DNA from: Flagellimonas maritima
Lineage (GTDB): Bacteria; Bacteroidota; Bacteroidia; Flavobacteriales; Flavobacteriaceae
Direction of reading: 5' to 3'
NCBI RefSeq assembly: GCF_003269425.1
Contig: NZ_CP030104.1
Coordinates: forward strand, 2,041,501-2,105,500
DNA: 64,000 nucleotides
Part shown: in pieces, positions 50,988 through 59,683 of the stretch
How positions within the stretch are numbered: position 1 is the stretch's first letter
Layout: the number at the start of each line of letters is the position of its first letter
Made by a program: the position numbers and the translations under genes
Notes under the pieces: generated by a model
Seen by the model: the letters and a program-made list of their open reading frames with translations, nothing else
What the model was told of the DNA's origin: nothing
The model's database searches: none

Positions 50988-51617
50988 TCAAGTACCGTTA
51001 AATTGGTTCATGGTATTATTGATGCCTGAAAATACAAACGAACGTATCAAATCACTGGATTTTTGAAGTCGCTCTTTAAGTTGTTTCGTTTCATCCGTAT
51101 TCCATTCCCCTAGTACATAGTCTACTTGCTTTCCTTTCCCAAACTCGGAACCGACCCCAAAACGAAATCGGTTATATTTTGTGGTCTGCAATGTGTTTTG
51201 AATGTCCTTCAAACCGTTGTGTCCACCATCGCTACCTTTTGTTTTTAAACGAATAGAGCCAAAAGAAAGATTGATGTCATCTGTAATGATCAAGGTATTT
51301 TCCAATGGAATCTTTTCTTTTTCCATCCAATACTTTACTGCTTTACCGCTTAAGTTCATATACGTTGATGGCTTTAAGCATAGAATACTTCTGCCTTTAT
51401 GCTTAAAAGTGGCGACGTCACCCAATTTTTGGGTCTCAAACGAAAAACCTTCCTGTTCCGCTAAAAAATCCAGTATTTTGAAACCAACGTTATGTCTTGT
51501 TTCTTCATACTTGGCCCCAATATTCCCTAGACCAACGATTAGGAATTTTCTCATGTTGTCCGTTTCTTGCAATAGCTGTTTATCCGTGCCAAAAAGTACT
51601 TTTATAAATTGAAACAT
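50988..51617 (-). CDS. pth: Peptidyl-tRNA hydrolase
   Basis: Releases tRNA from peptidyl-tRNA that dropped off the ribosome. Family motifs are FLIVGLGNIGAKYEETRHNV (catalytic His in RHN), PSTYMNLSGKAV, TDDINLSFGSIRLK and GSDGGHNGLKDI. The ATG at 51554 (MRKFLIVGLGNIG) gives the classical length of 188 residues; the ATG at 51617 (MFQFIKVLFGTDKQ) adds a short basic leader of a kind often seen in Flavobacteriaceae, and I give that one. The stop nearly abuts the convergent lipoprotein stop. It is downstream of rplY, the frequent rplY-pth pairing, with a terminator between them. Confidence 0.93.
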   Translation of the reverse strand: MFQFIKVLFGTDKQLLQETDNMRKFLIVGLGNIGAKYEETRHNVGFKILDFLAEQEGFSFETQKLGDVATFKHKGRSILCLKPSTYMNLSGKAVKYWMEKEKIPLENTLIITDDINLSFGSIRLKTKGSDGGHNGLKDIQNTLQTTKYNRFRFGVGSEFGKGKQVDYVLGEWNTDETKQLKERLQKSSDLIRSFVFSGINNTMNQFNGT

Positions 51618-51644
51618 AAATAAGTTTCCATTTTCCCAAAAATA

Positions 51645-51692
51645 CAAAAGCATCCCAAAAGTTTACATAACTGTAAAACTGGGATGCTTTTG
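51645..51692 (-). terminator. Rho-independent terminator downstream of rplY
   Basis: CAAAAGCATCCC (51645-51656) is perfectly complementary to GGGATGCTTTTG (51681-51692), with a partly paired loop. It begins 21 bp beyond the rplY stop, so pth is probably expressed mostly from its own or read-through transcription. Confidence 0.8.
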
Positions 51693-51712
51693 AAATCAAT
51701 AATTTCTAAAAA

Positions 51713-52366
51713 CTATTCAGTGGCTTCTGCTTCAGCGGCAGGTGCATCTCCACCTTCAGCTGCTGTTGCTTCGGTTCCTTCTTCTCCTTCTATTTCTTCT
51801 TCTTCCTCATCATCAACAGAAGTTCTAGAAGCTTTCACTTGTACAACTGCGGTACTGTCTGGGTGAAGAATAGTATAGTCGTCATTTAAAAGCGTTTCTA
51901 CTGCGATTGTTCCACCAATTTTAAGTTTTGAAATATCAATGGTTATAAAATCAGGCAATAAGTCCGGTAAGGATTTAATGGAAAGTTTTCTTTTTCTAAA
52001 AAGCAAACGCCCACCATTTCTTACACCGGGTGAATTTCCTTCCAAACGTATTGGAATATCCATGGTAACAGGTTTGTCCTTGAACAACTGATAAAAATCT
52101 ATATGTAAAATCTTATCAGTTACAGGATGAAACTGAATATCCTGCAATACGGCATCAAACTTTTGGCCATCTTCCAACTCAATTACAGCTGTAAATGCAT
52201 TGGGGGTGTACACTAAATGTCTGAACGCTAGTTCATCTGCTGAAAAGTGCAATGGTGTATCCCCTCCGTACAGTACGCAAGGGACCTTTCCAGCATTACG
52301 TAAGGCTTTGGTAGATACCTTGCCCACGCTTTCTCTTTGGGATCCTTTGATAGTAATTGACTTCAT
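51713..52366 (-). CDS. rplY: 50S ribosomal protein L25 / CTC family
   Basis: A 217-residue CTC-type L25 that binds 5S rRNA. It has the N-terminal L25 domain ([40 protein letters not shown]) and the C-terminal TL5 domain ([20 protein letters not shown]). The last 35 residues are acidic and Ala-rich ([20 protein letters not shown]), a low-complexity tail common in this phylum. Upstream on the same strand is prs, a conserved pairing in Bacteroidota. Confidence 0.96.
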   Translation of the reverse strand: MKSITIKGSQRESVGKVSTKALRNAGKVPCVLYGGDTPLHFSADELAFRHLVYTPNAFTAVIELEDGQKFDAVLQDIQFHPVTDKILHIDFYQLFKDKPVTMDIPIRLEGNSPGVRNGGRLLFRKRKLSIKSLPDLLPDFITIDISKLKIGGTIAVETLLNDDYTILHPDSTAVVQVKASRTSVDDEEEEEIEGEEGTEATAAEGGDAPAAEAEATE

Positions 52367-52458
52367 TATAAATAAAAATTAAAAAATTTAAAATTCAATA
52401 TTGATTTGCTAAGCTTCTTGGCCTGAGTATACCTGCCTGCTGCAGATAGTTTCTAAGG

Positions 52459-53400
52459 CTACATTAAAAATTTTGATGATATGGATGTATTGTGGTGTAC
52501 CCTTTGCATAACATCAGCAAACAAATTGGCACAACCCAATACCTTTATTTTTTTTCTATTGTGTTCAATAGGTATGGAATCTGTTATAATTAATTCCGAA
52601 AGCTGGGAATTTTCAATTTTCTCATAAGCATTTCCAGAGAGTAATCCATGTGTTGTTATGGCCCTTACACTTTTTGCACCACGCTCCATCATAAGGTCTG
52701 CAGCTCTAGTTAGCGTGCCTGCGGTATCTACCATATCGTCTACTAGAACCACGTTCTTTCCATCTACTTCACCAATGAGTTCCATATGTGAAATTACATT
52801 GGCTTTCGCTCGCTGCTTGTAACAAATCACTACATCGCTCTCCAAAGCCCTGGAATATGCGTAAGCTCTTTTGGAGCCTCCCATGTCTGGTGATGCAATG
52901 CATAAATTGTCTAGATTCAATTCCTTCAAATACGGTAAGAATAACGTAGATGCAAATAGATGATCAACAGGTTTTTCGAAAAAACCTTGTATTTGATCCG
53001 CATGAAGATCCATGGTGATAATACGGGTGGCACCAGCAGTTTCCAACATTTTGGCAACAAGTTTTGCCGCTATCGGAACCCGGGGTTTATCTTTTCTATC
53101 TTGTCTGGCCCAGCCAAAATAGGGCATAACTGCTGTAATATGTCTGGCAGAAGCTCTTTTGGCCGCATCTAGCATCAACAACATTTCCATTAAGTTCTCA
53201 GGACCTGGATTTGTGGAGCCTATGATGAAAATACGTGCACCTCTTATAGATTCTTCAAAAGACGGTTGAAATTCACCATCGCTATATCTCGAAAAAAGAA
53301 TTTTTCCCAGATCTGCACCATAAGAGGCTGCTATTTTCTCTCCAAGGATAGTACTTTGGGTACATGCGAAAATTTTTGGTTCTGGAACTTGGTATGGCAT
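52459..53400 (-). CDS. prs: Ribose-phosphate pyrophosphokinase
   Basis: A 313-residue PRPP synthetase, making the precursor of purines, pyrimidines, His and Trp from ribose-5-phosphate and ATP. Diagnostic are FSRYSDGEFQPSFEESIRGA, MPYFGWARQDRKDKPRVPIA, TMDLHADQIQGFF (catalytic His) and the PRPP-binding VVLVDDMVDTAGTLTRAADL. Typical length and start. It is followed by rplY on the same strand. Confidence 0.97.
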   Translation of the reverse strand: MPYQVPEPKIFACTQSTILGEKIAASYGADLGKILFSRYSDGEFQPSFEESIRGARIFIIGSTNPGPENLMEMLLMLDAAKRASARHITAVMPYFGWARQDRKDKPRVPIAAKLVAKMLETAGATRIITMDLHADQIQGFFEKPVDHLFASTLFLPYLKELNLDNLCIASPDMGGSKRAYAYSRALESDVVICYKQRAKANVISHMELIGEVDGKNVVLVDDMVDTAGTLTRAADLMMERGAKSVRAITTHGLLSGNAYEKIENSQLSELIITDSIPIEHNRKKIKVLGCANLFADVMQRVHHNTSISSKFLM

Positions 53401-53499
53401 TACAAACTCTTGTTAGCTAGCTTTTTAAAGTATCTATTTTTTAAAGAGGTGCAAATTTATAAATTAATTCGGGTTGCTAAAGGATTAATACAGGTATTT

Positions 53500-53531
53500 T
53501 TGGTTGTAAATGAAATTATTTTTTAGCTTTG
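53500..53531 (+). promoter_or_regulatory. Bacteroidota-type promoter for tRNA-Leu
   Basis: TTG at 53500-53502 and TAGCTTTG (TAnnTTTG) at 53524-53531 with a 21-bp spacer. Transcription would start shortly before the mature tRNA 5' end at 53550. Confidence 0.7.
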
Positions 53532-53549
53532 CAGTCCCTTAGGAAAAAT

Positions 53550-53631
53550 GCTCGAGTGGCGGAACTGGTAGACGCGCTGGATTCAAAATCCAGTTCTTTC
53601 GGGAGTGTGGGTTCGATTCCCACCTCGAGTA
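53550..53631 (+). tRNA. tRNA-Leu (anticodon CAA)
   Basis: An 82-nt cloverleaf. Acceptor strands GCTCGAG and CTCGAGT pair with one G-U; the anticodon stem CTGGA/TCCAG holds loop TTCAAAA giving anticodon CAA, which reads UUG; the T arm is GTGGG-TTCGATT-CCCAC. The long variable arm between them is typical of tRNA-Leu. CCA is not encoded after discriminator A. The gene stands alone with its own promoter and terminator. Confidence 0.96.
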
Positions 53632-53633
53632 CA

Positions 53634-53676
53634 AAACCTCAACTTTCATAATTGAATTGTTGAGGTTTATTTTTTA
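53634..53676 (+). terminator. Rho-independent terminator for tRNA-Leu
   Basis: AAACCTCAAC (53634-53643) pairs with GTTGAGGTTT (53659-53668), followed by ATTTTTT. The T-tract overlaps the last codons of the convergent gene, so it may serve both strands. Confidence 0.85.
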
Positions 53677-54566
53677 ACACTGATCAAAACCGCTTCGCAA
53701 CTTTTCAGATCTGAGTTTAATACTATTTTATTGGATTTTTTACCATTTGTAATTTCTGCCGAGACCGTATTTGGCGGGGCATCACCCAAATTATGTGCAT
53801 ATAAAAAAAGGTCGTTGGGCTTTTCAGGATCTAATTTTATATCGAATTCCCGCATTTGATAGGTCAAATAATGTTTGGAAACTACAGGGGATCCGTTGAG
53901 ATAAATTGAAACAATATCCCCATCCTGAATACCATGGTCCCAAATCTTAACGGTTATTTCTTCGGTATTGAACTCCAATTCTTTAATGTAGGAAATTTTA
54001 CGTCCATCAAACTCCTGCCTCAGATTATTCTCCATCTTGGACGCTACCTTGGTTTCCGAAAGCTGAATGTTTTTCTTCTCTTTAATATTTTTTCTCTTTC
54101 TTCGCTTTCTGGGTTGGGTTACTATATTGGTCAATTCTTGTTTTCTTTTTCGGTCATCAGATTCCTTGTTCACAATCGAAAAAAAGGGAGTAGCGAATTT
54201 TGCAATATGATATTTATTGTTTGGGAACAGTTCAATGCCCACAACTTGATAGGCATCCCCGGAATTTATATTTTTTGCGAGTTTGATTCCGTTAGCGTAG
54301 CCATTGTTCTTAAATCTTCCCAACTCTTGTACTACCATTTCATTTCTTGCCAAAAAGAAACGTATGGATTGGGTGGTATCCATGTTTTTGGTATTCCATC
54401 GCAATTCAACTAATTCCGGTATTTTCCAAACAGTTGTATTTGAAGGATAATCAATGGTTATGGCAGATTTTACTTGATTCTGATTATTCTGTGCACGGAC
54501 TGTAGCAAAACTAAGAACGAGTATATGAAAAAGTCCTATAAATGCTAAATTGGAAATCGTTTTCAT
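53667..54566 (-). CDS. Secreted protein of unknown function with basic linker
   Basis: A 299-residue protein with a Sec signal (about 1-25, VLSFATVRAQ). Two beta-rich parts, about 33-130 (SAITIDYPSNTTVWKIPELV) and 205-285 (EEITVKIWDHGIQDGDIVSI; LYAHNLGDAPPNTVSAEI), flank a very basic linker (RKRRKRKNIKEKKN) near 155. The second part resembles small secreted beta-sandwich modules of Bacteroidota in which a rod-like surface protein is common. I do not recognise a named family. No T9SS tail is evident. The stop overlaps the tRNA-Leu terminator. Confidence 0.75.
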   Translation of the reverse strand: MKTISNLAFIGLFHILVLSFATVRAQNNQNQVKSAITIDYPSNTTVWKIPELVELRWNTKNMDTTQSIRFFLARNEMVVQELGRFKNNGYANGIKLAKNINSGDAYQVVGIELFPNNKYHIAKFATPFFSIVNKESDDRKRKQELTNIVTQPRKRRKRKNIKEKKNIQLSETKVASKMENNLRQEFDGRKISYIKELEFNTEEITVKIWDHGIQDGDIVSIYLNGSPVVSKHYLTYQMREFDIKLDPEKPNDLFLYAHNLGDAPPNTVSAEITNGKKSNKIVLNSDLKSCEAVLISVKK

Positions 54567-54831
54567 TCTAAACCTTTGTTTATTCGGTGCAATCTAATCA
54601 TGTACAGTGAAGTATCATAATTTGAAGATATGTTTTGAACGGAAATAATTACTTTATATAAATTTTCAGATTATCAAGTATAAATGATTGCTATGTTAGT
54701 GAGAGCTTTCATCGCCAATTCGATGTTTCACAACAAATGATCGATGAAATACAACATATTTTCATTTTAGTCCATGGATGTAGATATGTTTGAGCATTCT
54801 TACAAGTAAGAGCAACCTCATTTCATTGATT

Positions 54832-57800
54832 ATGAACATTCCGTTAACCCACCAAAAAAAAGGAAGTCTTTTCCTGTTTTTTTTGTTTTTGTTCACCTCA
54901 TCTCAATTGTGCTATGCTCAAAACGCCGATTTGGAATTAGAGTTGTTGGTCAGCGATTCTTCACCAGACGTTGGTGATACAGTAACGTTCACGATCAATC
55001 TAAGTAATTTTGGCGATACGGATGCCACTGGGGTCTCTGTTCGAAATTTTGTGCCGGACGGATTTGGAAGTATTGTAGCCATAAGCAATGGTGGAACTTT
55101 TGATTTAGGTACTAGAAATATCATATGGTCAGGTTTGGGAGTTACCTTGGGAGCCAATACTCAGGTACTTACCTTTAATGCAAACGTACTTTCACCAACG
55201 GGTACATCTGGAGAATATGAACATATAGCTGAAGTAACGGCGAGCGACCAAAATGACCCGGATAGCACACCAAATAATGATACCGGAAACCAAAGCGAGG
55301 ATGACGAAGATGCTCTTATTGCAGCACCACAACAGGCAGATTTATCATTGACGAAGATTGTGGTCGACAATAACCTTGCTCCAAATGTTGGTGAGGAAAT
55401 CCGTTTTGAAATAATAGTTTCAAATGACGGCCCTGATGACGCTACAAATGTTTCCGTGGTAGATCAATTACTTTCAGGATTCAACTTTGAGCAGTATAGT
55501 AGTACTTCGGGGAATTATAATCAAGGCACTGGCATTTGGCAGGTTGGAACGGTGGCAAACGGTACTTCTGAAACATTATTAATCGATGTCACCGTAAATT
55601 CAACGGGAAATTTTACAAATACTTCGCAAGTTATCGCTTCTGACGGGTTTGATACTGATTCCACTCCAAGCAACGGTGTTTCCTCAGAAGATGACCAAGA
55701 TGATGTTGCCCTTACTCCCCAGCCAGTAGTGGACATTTCATTGGATATAGATGTGGACAATGCTTCACCGGATGTCAATACCAACGTAATTTTCACATTG
55801 ACAGTTTCAAATAATGGTCCTAGTAATGCAACTTCGGTTGAAGTTACAGATGTGTTGCCTTCAGGATTTACATACATATCAGACGACGGAGCGGGAGATT
55901 ATCTGGATACGACAGGTATCTGGGATGTGGGAACACTTACCAATGGCAGTACGGAAACCTTAAATATTACAGCTTTGGTCAATGCTTCTGGAGATTATGT
56001 AAACGTTGCAGAGGTTACCGGTCATGATCAACAGGACAATGACTCGACTCCTAACAATAATATTCTGGCCGAAGATGATCAAGATAGTGTCTCGATAAAT
56101 CCAACACCCATTGTTGACGTCTCCATATCTAAAATAGCGGATGATTTAACTCCAAATGTAGGGGAGGAGATAGTGTTTACGGTTACCGTGGAGAATGATG
56201 GCCCCAATGATGCTACAAATACAGTGATTACCGATGTTCTACAATCTGGTTATGGATTCGTAAGTGCAGTTCCTTCCATTGGAACTTATGAGCCTTTAAA
56301 TGGATCATGGACGATAGGCAATCTTGGAAACGGAACATCAGAAACACTTGTAATTACTGCTGATGTTCTTGCCACTGGCAATTACTCAAATACTGCCGAG
56401 CTCACAGCCCTAGCAGAAAAAGATATTGATTCTGCACCAGCAAATAATGATAGTACAGAAGATGACCAAGAAACGATACTGCCTGTTCCAATAGCGATTT
56501 CAGATTTAGTTTTACGAAAATCTGTTGATGTATTGAGTCCGTTGGTAGGCGATGAGGTCATTTTCAATATTAGCTTGGCCAACAACGGTCCTAGTAATGT
56601 GACAGGAGTAGAAGTGTTGGACCTTTTACCTTCGGGTTACACCTATGTTTCAAATAGTAGAACTGCAGGTGTCTATGTACCTGCAACGGGGATATGGGAA
56701 TTGAACGGTACTGTCCCCAACGGAACTATAGAAACATTGAATATTGTAGCTAGAGTAAATCCTGCAGGAGATTATTTTAATGTTACTGAAGTATTGTCTT
56801 CCAGCAATTTGGACCCCAACTCTACACCAAACAACAACAATGTATTCGAAAACGATCAAGATAGTGCAGGGACCACACCAATTCCAGCGGCCGATTTATT
56901 ATTGGAGATAACCGTTAATAATGAGTTTCCCGATGTAGGCTCGAACGTAACGTTTACGGTGACCTTGACCAATGAAGGTCCCAGCGATGCTACAGGGGTG
57001 ATTGTTGAAGATACTTTACCCTCAGGATATACCTATGTGTCGGATGATTCAAGTGGAACTTATGATGCAGGTAGTGGAGAATGGAATGTGGGCTCAATTT
57101 TGGGGGGAGATAGTATCGAGCTCAACCTAATTGCACTGGTAAACGCCACTGGAGATTACACCAATGTGGCAGAAGTTATTGCTTCCGTACAAACGGATCC
57201 TGATTCCACCCCTGGTAATGGTATTTTGACTGAAGATGATCAAGATGAACAATCTACAACTCCAAGAACGGTTACTGATATTTCAATATCAAAAACAGCA
57301 GATAATCTAAGCCCTTTGGTAGGAGATCAGTTGGTATTCACCGTTACCGTCAACAATGCAGGTCCAAATGATGCTACTGGACTGGTTATAGAAGATGCTT
57401 TGGGAACGGGGTATAGCTTTATATCGGCTACAGCATCCTCAGGAAATTATGATGCTATTTCAGGAGCTTGGGCTTTACCCGATATTGCCAATGGCACATC
57501 CGAAACATTACAGGTGACTGCTTTGGTAAGACCGAACGGAAATTATACAAACACCGCAGAACTGATTGCCTTGAATACATTTGATCCAGATTCTGCACCC
57601 AACAATAATTTGAATACTGAGGACGACCAAGATACCGTAATTCCTGTTCCAGAGGGATTATCAGACCTGTCTTTGACCAAAACAGTAGATAACCCAACAC
57701 CAAACGTAGGAGATGTAGTTGAATTTACGGTTAACCTTACCAATAGTGGGTCAAGTGATGCTATCGGCGTAGTGGTTACTGACCTCTTACCATCCGGTTA

Positions 57801-58725
57801 CACCTATCAATCACATGTTACAACAGTTGGAACTTACAGTTTCAGAACAGGGATTTGGAATATCAACAGTACCATTTTTAATCAAAATACGGAGACTCTG
57901 GTGATATTGGCAACGGTAAACACGCCGACTGAAAATCCAGATGAATATCTTAATGTAGCTGAAATAACAACAAGCAGTTTCGCTGACCCGGATAGTAATC
58001 CAAACCAAGGAATCGATGTAGATGATTTTTCGGATGGTATTGAGGACGATGATGAAGCTATTGCTTTTGTGACTCCACAAACAACCGATATTTCAATAAC
58101 GAAAACCGTGGATATTGACACGCCAAATATCGGTGATGAAGTAATATTTACGATAACGGCAATCAATCAGGGAAATCTGGTTGCAACCAATATTGGAATA
58201 GAGGACAAATTGCCTCTTGGATATAAATTGATTGCCTCACAAGCCTCAGAAGGAATTTATGACGAAATCTCGGGATTTTGGGAAATGGATAATCTGGAGG
58301 TTTTGGCCACTGCCAATCTTCAACTCACCGTTGAGGTTCTGGATATCAATGACTACTTGAATACTGCAAGCTTATTATTTGTAGATCAGTTGGATGTAGA
58401 TGACACCAACGACTCGGACCAAGCTTTCGTAGAACCTTCGTGTTTGATAGTATATAACGAATTCTCACCCAATGGCGATGGAGTCAACGAATTCTTTAAG
58501 ATTGATTGTATTTCAAGATACCCCAATAATGTACTTCAAATCTACAATCGATGGGGAAATATTGTGTTTGAACAACGCGCTTATAACAACGACTGGGATG
58601 GAATATCAATGGGTCGTTCTACAGTACAGCAAGGTGATTTATTGCCAGTGGGCACGTACTATTATGTGCTGGATCTTGGTGATGGTTCCGAACCAAAAAC
58701 GGATTGGTTATATATAAATCGATAA
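54832..58725 (+). CDS. Nine-repeat DUF11 adhesin-like protein, T9SS type B
   Basis: About 1297 residues from the ATG at 54832; an earlier in-frame TTG is less likely. After a Sec signal (LFLFFLFLFTSSQLCYAQ) come nine DUF11 modules of roughly 120-150 residues, each opening with a D-[LI]-x-[LI] strand and PxVG, then NxGPxDAT and LPSGYTY, and ending in the acidic linker DxDSTPNN...EDDQD, likely calcium-binding. The C-terminal ~90 residues (NEFSPNGDGVNEFFKIDCIS; LPVGTYYYVLDLGDGS) are the gliding-motility-associated type B sorting domain. It should be a long surface fibre exported by T9SS with the PorP/SprF protein next to it. The three genes form one operon, 9 bp and 1 bp apart. Confidence 0.93.
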   Translation: MNIPLTHQKKGSLFLFFLFLFTSSQLCYAQNADLELELLVSDSSPDVGDTVTFTINLSNFGDTDATGVSVRNFVPDGFGSIVAISNGGTFDLGTRNIIWSGLGVTLGANTQVLTFNANVLSPTGTSGEYEHIAEVTASDQNDPDSTPNNDTGNQSEDDEDALIAAPQQADLSLTKIVVDNNLAPNVGEEIRFEIIVSNDGPDDATNVSVVDQLLSGFNFEQYSSTSGNYNQGTGIWQVGTVANGTSETLLIDVTVNSTGNFTNTSQVIASDGFDTDSTPSNGVSSEDDQDDVALTPQPVVDISLDIDVDNASPDVNTNVIFTLTVSNNGPSNATSVEVTDVLPSGFTYISDDGAGDYLDTTGIWDVGTLTNGSTETLNITALVNASGDYVNVAEVTGHDQQDNDSTPNNNILAEDDQDSVSINPTPIVDVSISKIADDLTPNVGEEIVFTVTVENDGPNDATNTVITDVLQSGYGFVSAVPSIGTYEPLNGSWTIGNLGNGTSETLVITADVLATGNYSNTAELTALAEKDIDSAPANNDSTEDDQETILPVPIAISDLVLRKSVDVLSPLVGDEVIFNISLANNGPSNVTGVEVLDLLPSGYTYVSNSRTAGVYVPATGIWELNGTVPNGTIETLNIVARVNPAGDYFNVTEVLSSSNLDPNSTPNNNNVFENDQDSAGTTPIPAADLLLEITVNNEFPDVGSNVTFTVTLTNEGPSDATGVIVEDTLPSGYTYVSDDSSGTYDAGSGEWNVGSILGGDSIELNLIALVNATGDYTNVAEVIASVQTDPDSTPGNGILTEDDQDEQSTTPRTVTDISISKTADNLSPLVGDQLVFTVTVNNAGPNDATGLVIEDALGTGYSFISATASSGNYDAISGAWALPDIANGTSETLQVTALVRPNGNYTNTAELIALNTFDPDSAPNNNLNTEDDQDTVIPVPEGLSDLSLTKTVDNPTPNVGDVVEFTVNLTNSGSSDAIGVVVTDLLPSGYTYQSHVTTVGTYSFRTGIWNINSTIFNQNTETLVILATVNTPTENPDEYLNVAEITTSSFADPDSNPNQGIDVDDFSDGIEDDDEAIAFVTPQTTDISITKTVDIDTPNIGDEVIFTITAINQGNLVATNIGIEDKLPLGYKLIASQASEGIYDEISGFWEMDNLEVLATANLQLTVEVLDINDYLNTASLLFVDQLDVDDTNDSDQAFVEPSCLIVYNEFSPNGDGVNEFFKIDCISRYPNNVLQIYNRWGNIVFEQRAYNNDWDGISMGRSTVQQGDLLPVGTYYYVLDLGDGSEPKTDWLYINR

Positions 58726-58734
58726 GGAAAGGGT

Positions 58735-59682
58735 ATGCGCAAAGTCAATAAAATACAAGAAATAAGATCATGGCTACAATATACCTGCATGTTCATCTTG
58801 TTGTCAGGAATTTTTACTAGCTCTGCACAACAAGATCCGCAATTTACACAGTATATGTACAACACCTTGAGCGTGAATCCAGCATATGCAGGTTCACGTG
58901 GACACCTTACTGCCTTGTTAATACACCGTTCCCAGTGGGTAGGTGTAAATGGTGCACCCACTTCACAAGTGTTGGCAGTGGATGGTCCTATGGGAAATAA
59001 TGTAGGATTGGGTCTCGTTCTTTCACATGATGCTTTGGGGCCTTCTTCAGAGGTTTTTGTGGACGGTAACTTTTCATATACGCTCAAACTGGACGATTCC
59101 AATAGAAAGCTATCTTTTGGTTTAAAAGCAGGAGGAAGACTTTTCAATGTGGATTTTTCAAAAGGATTGGTCGAAAACCCTGATATCGCTTTTCAGAATA
59201 ATGTAGAAAACAAGTTCTTTCCAACTATAGGAGCGGGTGTTTATTATCATACATCCAAAGGTTATTTAGGGCTTGCGGTCCCTAATTTCTTTTCAGAAGA
59301 CCATTACGATGGAGAGGAGCAGGAGATAGCATCAGAACGATTGCATTATTTTTTAATAGGTGGAAAAATTGTTGATGTGACCCCAGATATTAAATTTAAA
59401 CCTGCCTTTTTTGTAAAGTGGGTACCTGGTGCTCCTATAATTGCAGATGTTTCTGCAAATGTGTTGCTAAAAGAAACTTTCAATTTTGGTCTTGCCTATA
59501 GATGGGATGATTCATTTTCAGCGCTGTTGGGACTTCAGATATCTCCTGATTTGAGCGTTGGTTATGCATATGACCTAACTACAACCGATTTAAGGAGTTA
59601 CACGAGCGGTACACACGAAATCTTTTTGCGTTACGAATTCAAAACTGTGGAAAAACGGCTTAAATCACCAAGATTTTACTAA
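58735..59682 (+). CDS. PorP/SprF family T9SS outer membrane protein
   Basis: A 315-residue outer membrane beta-barrel. The mature N-terminus QQDPQFTQYMYNTLSVNPAY and AGSRGHLTALLIHRSQWVGV are the PorP/SprF signature; the rest is alternating beta strands ending RSYTSGTHEIFLRYEF. Proteins of this family are paired with a single T9SS substrate with a type B tail and are needed for its export or attachment (SprF for SprB). Its substrate is therefore probably the preceding DUF11 protein. It begins 9 bp after that gene. Confidence 0.93.
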   Translation: MRKVNKIQEIRSWLQYTCMFILLSGIFTSSAQQDPQFTQYMYNTLSVNPAYAGSRGHLTALLIHRSQWVGVNGAPTSQVLAVDGPMGNNVGLGLVLSHDALGPSSEVFVDGNFSYTLKLDDSNRKLSFGLKAGGRLFNVDFSKGLVENPDIAFQNNVENKFFPTIGAGVYYHTSKGYLGLAVPNFFSEDHYDGEEQEIASERLHYFLIGGKIVDVTPDIKFKPAFFVKWVPGAPIIADVSANVLLKETFNFGLAYRWDDSFSALLGLQISPDLSVGYAYDLTTTDLRSYTSGTHEIFLRYEFKTVEKRLKSPRFY

Positions 59683-59683
59683 G

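Noticed and set aside
54940..58440. Regularly spaced similar segments suggesting a CRISPR or DNA repeat array
   Set aside because: They are protein-level DUF11 modules of about 120-150 codons with divergent DNA, all in one reading frame.
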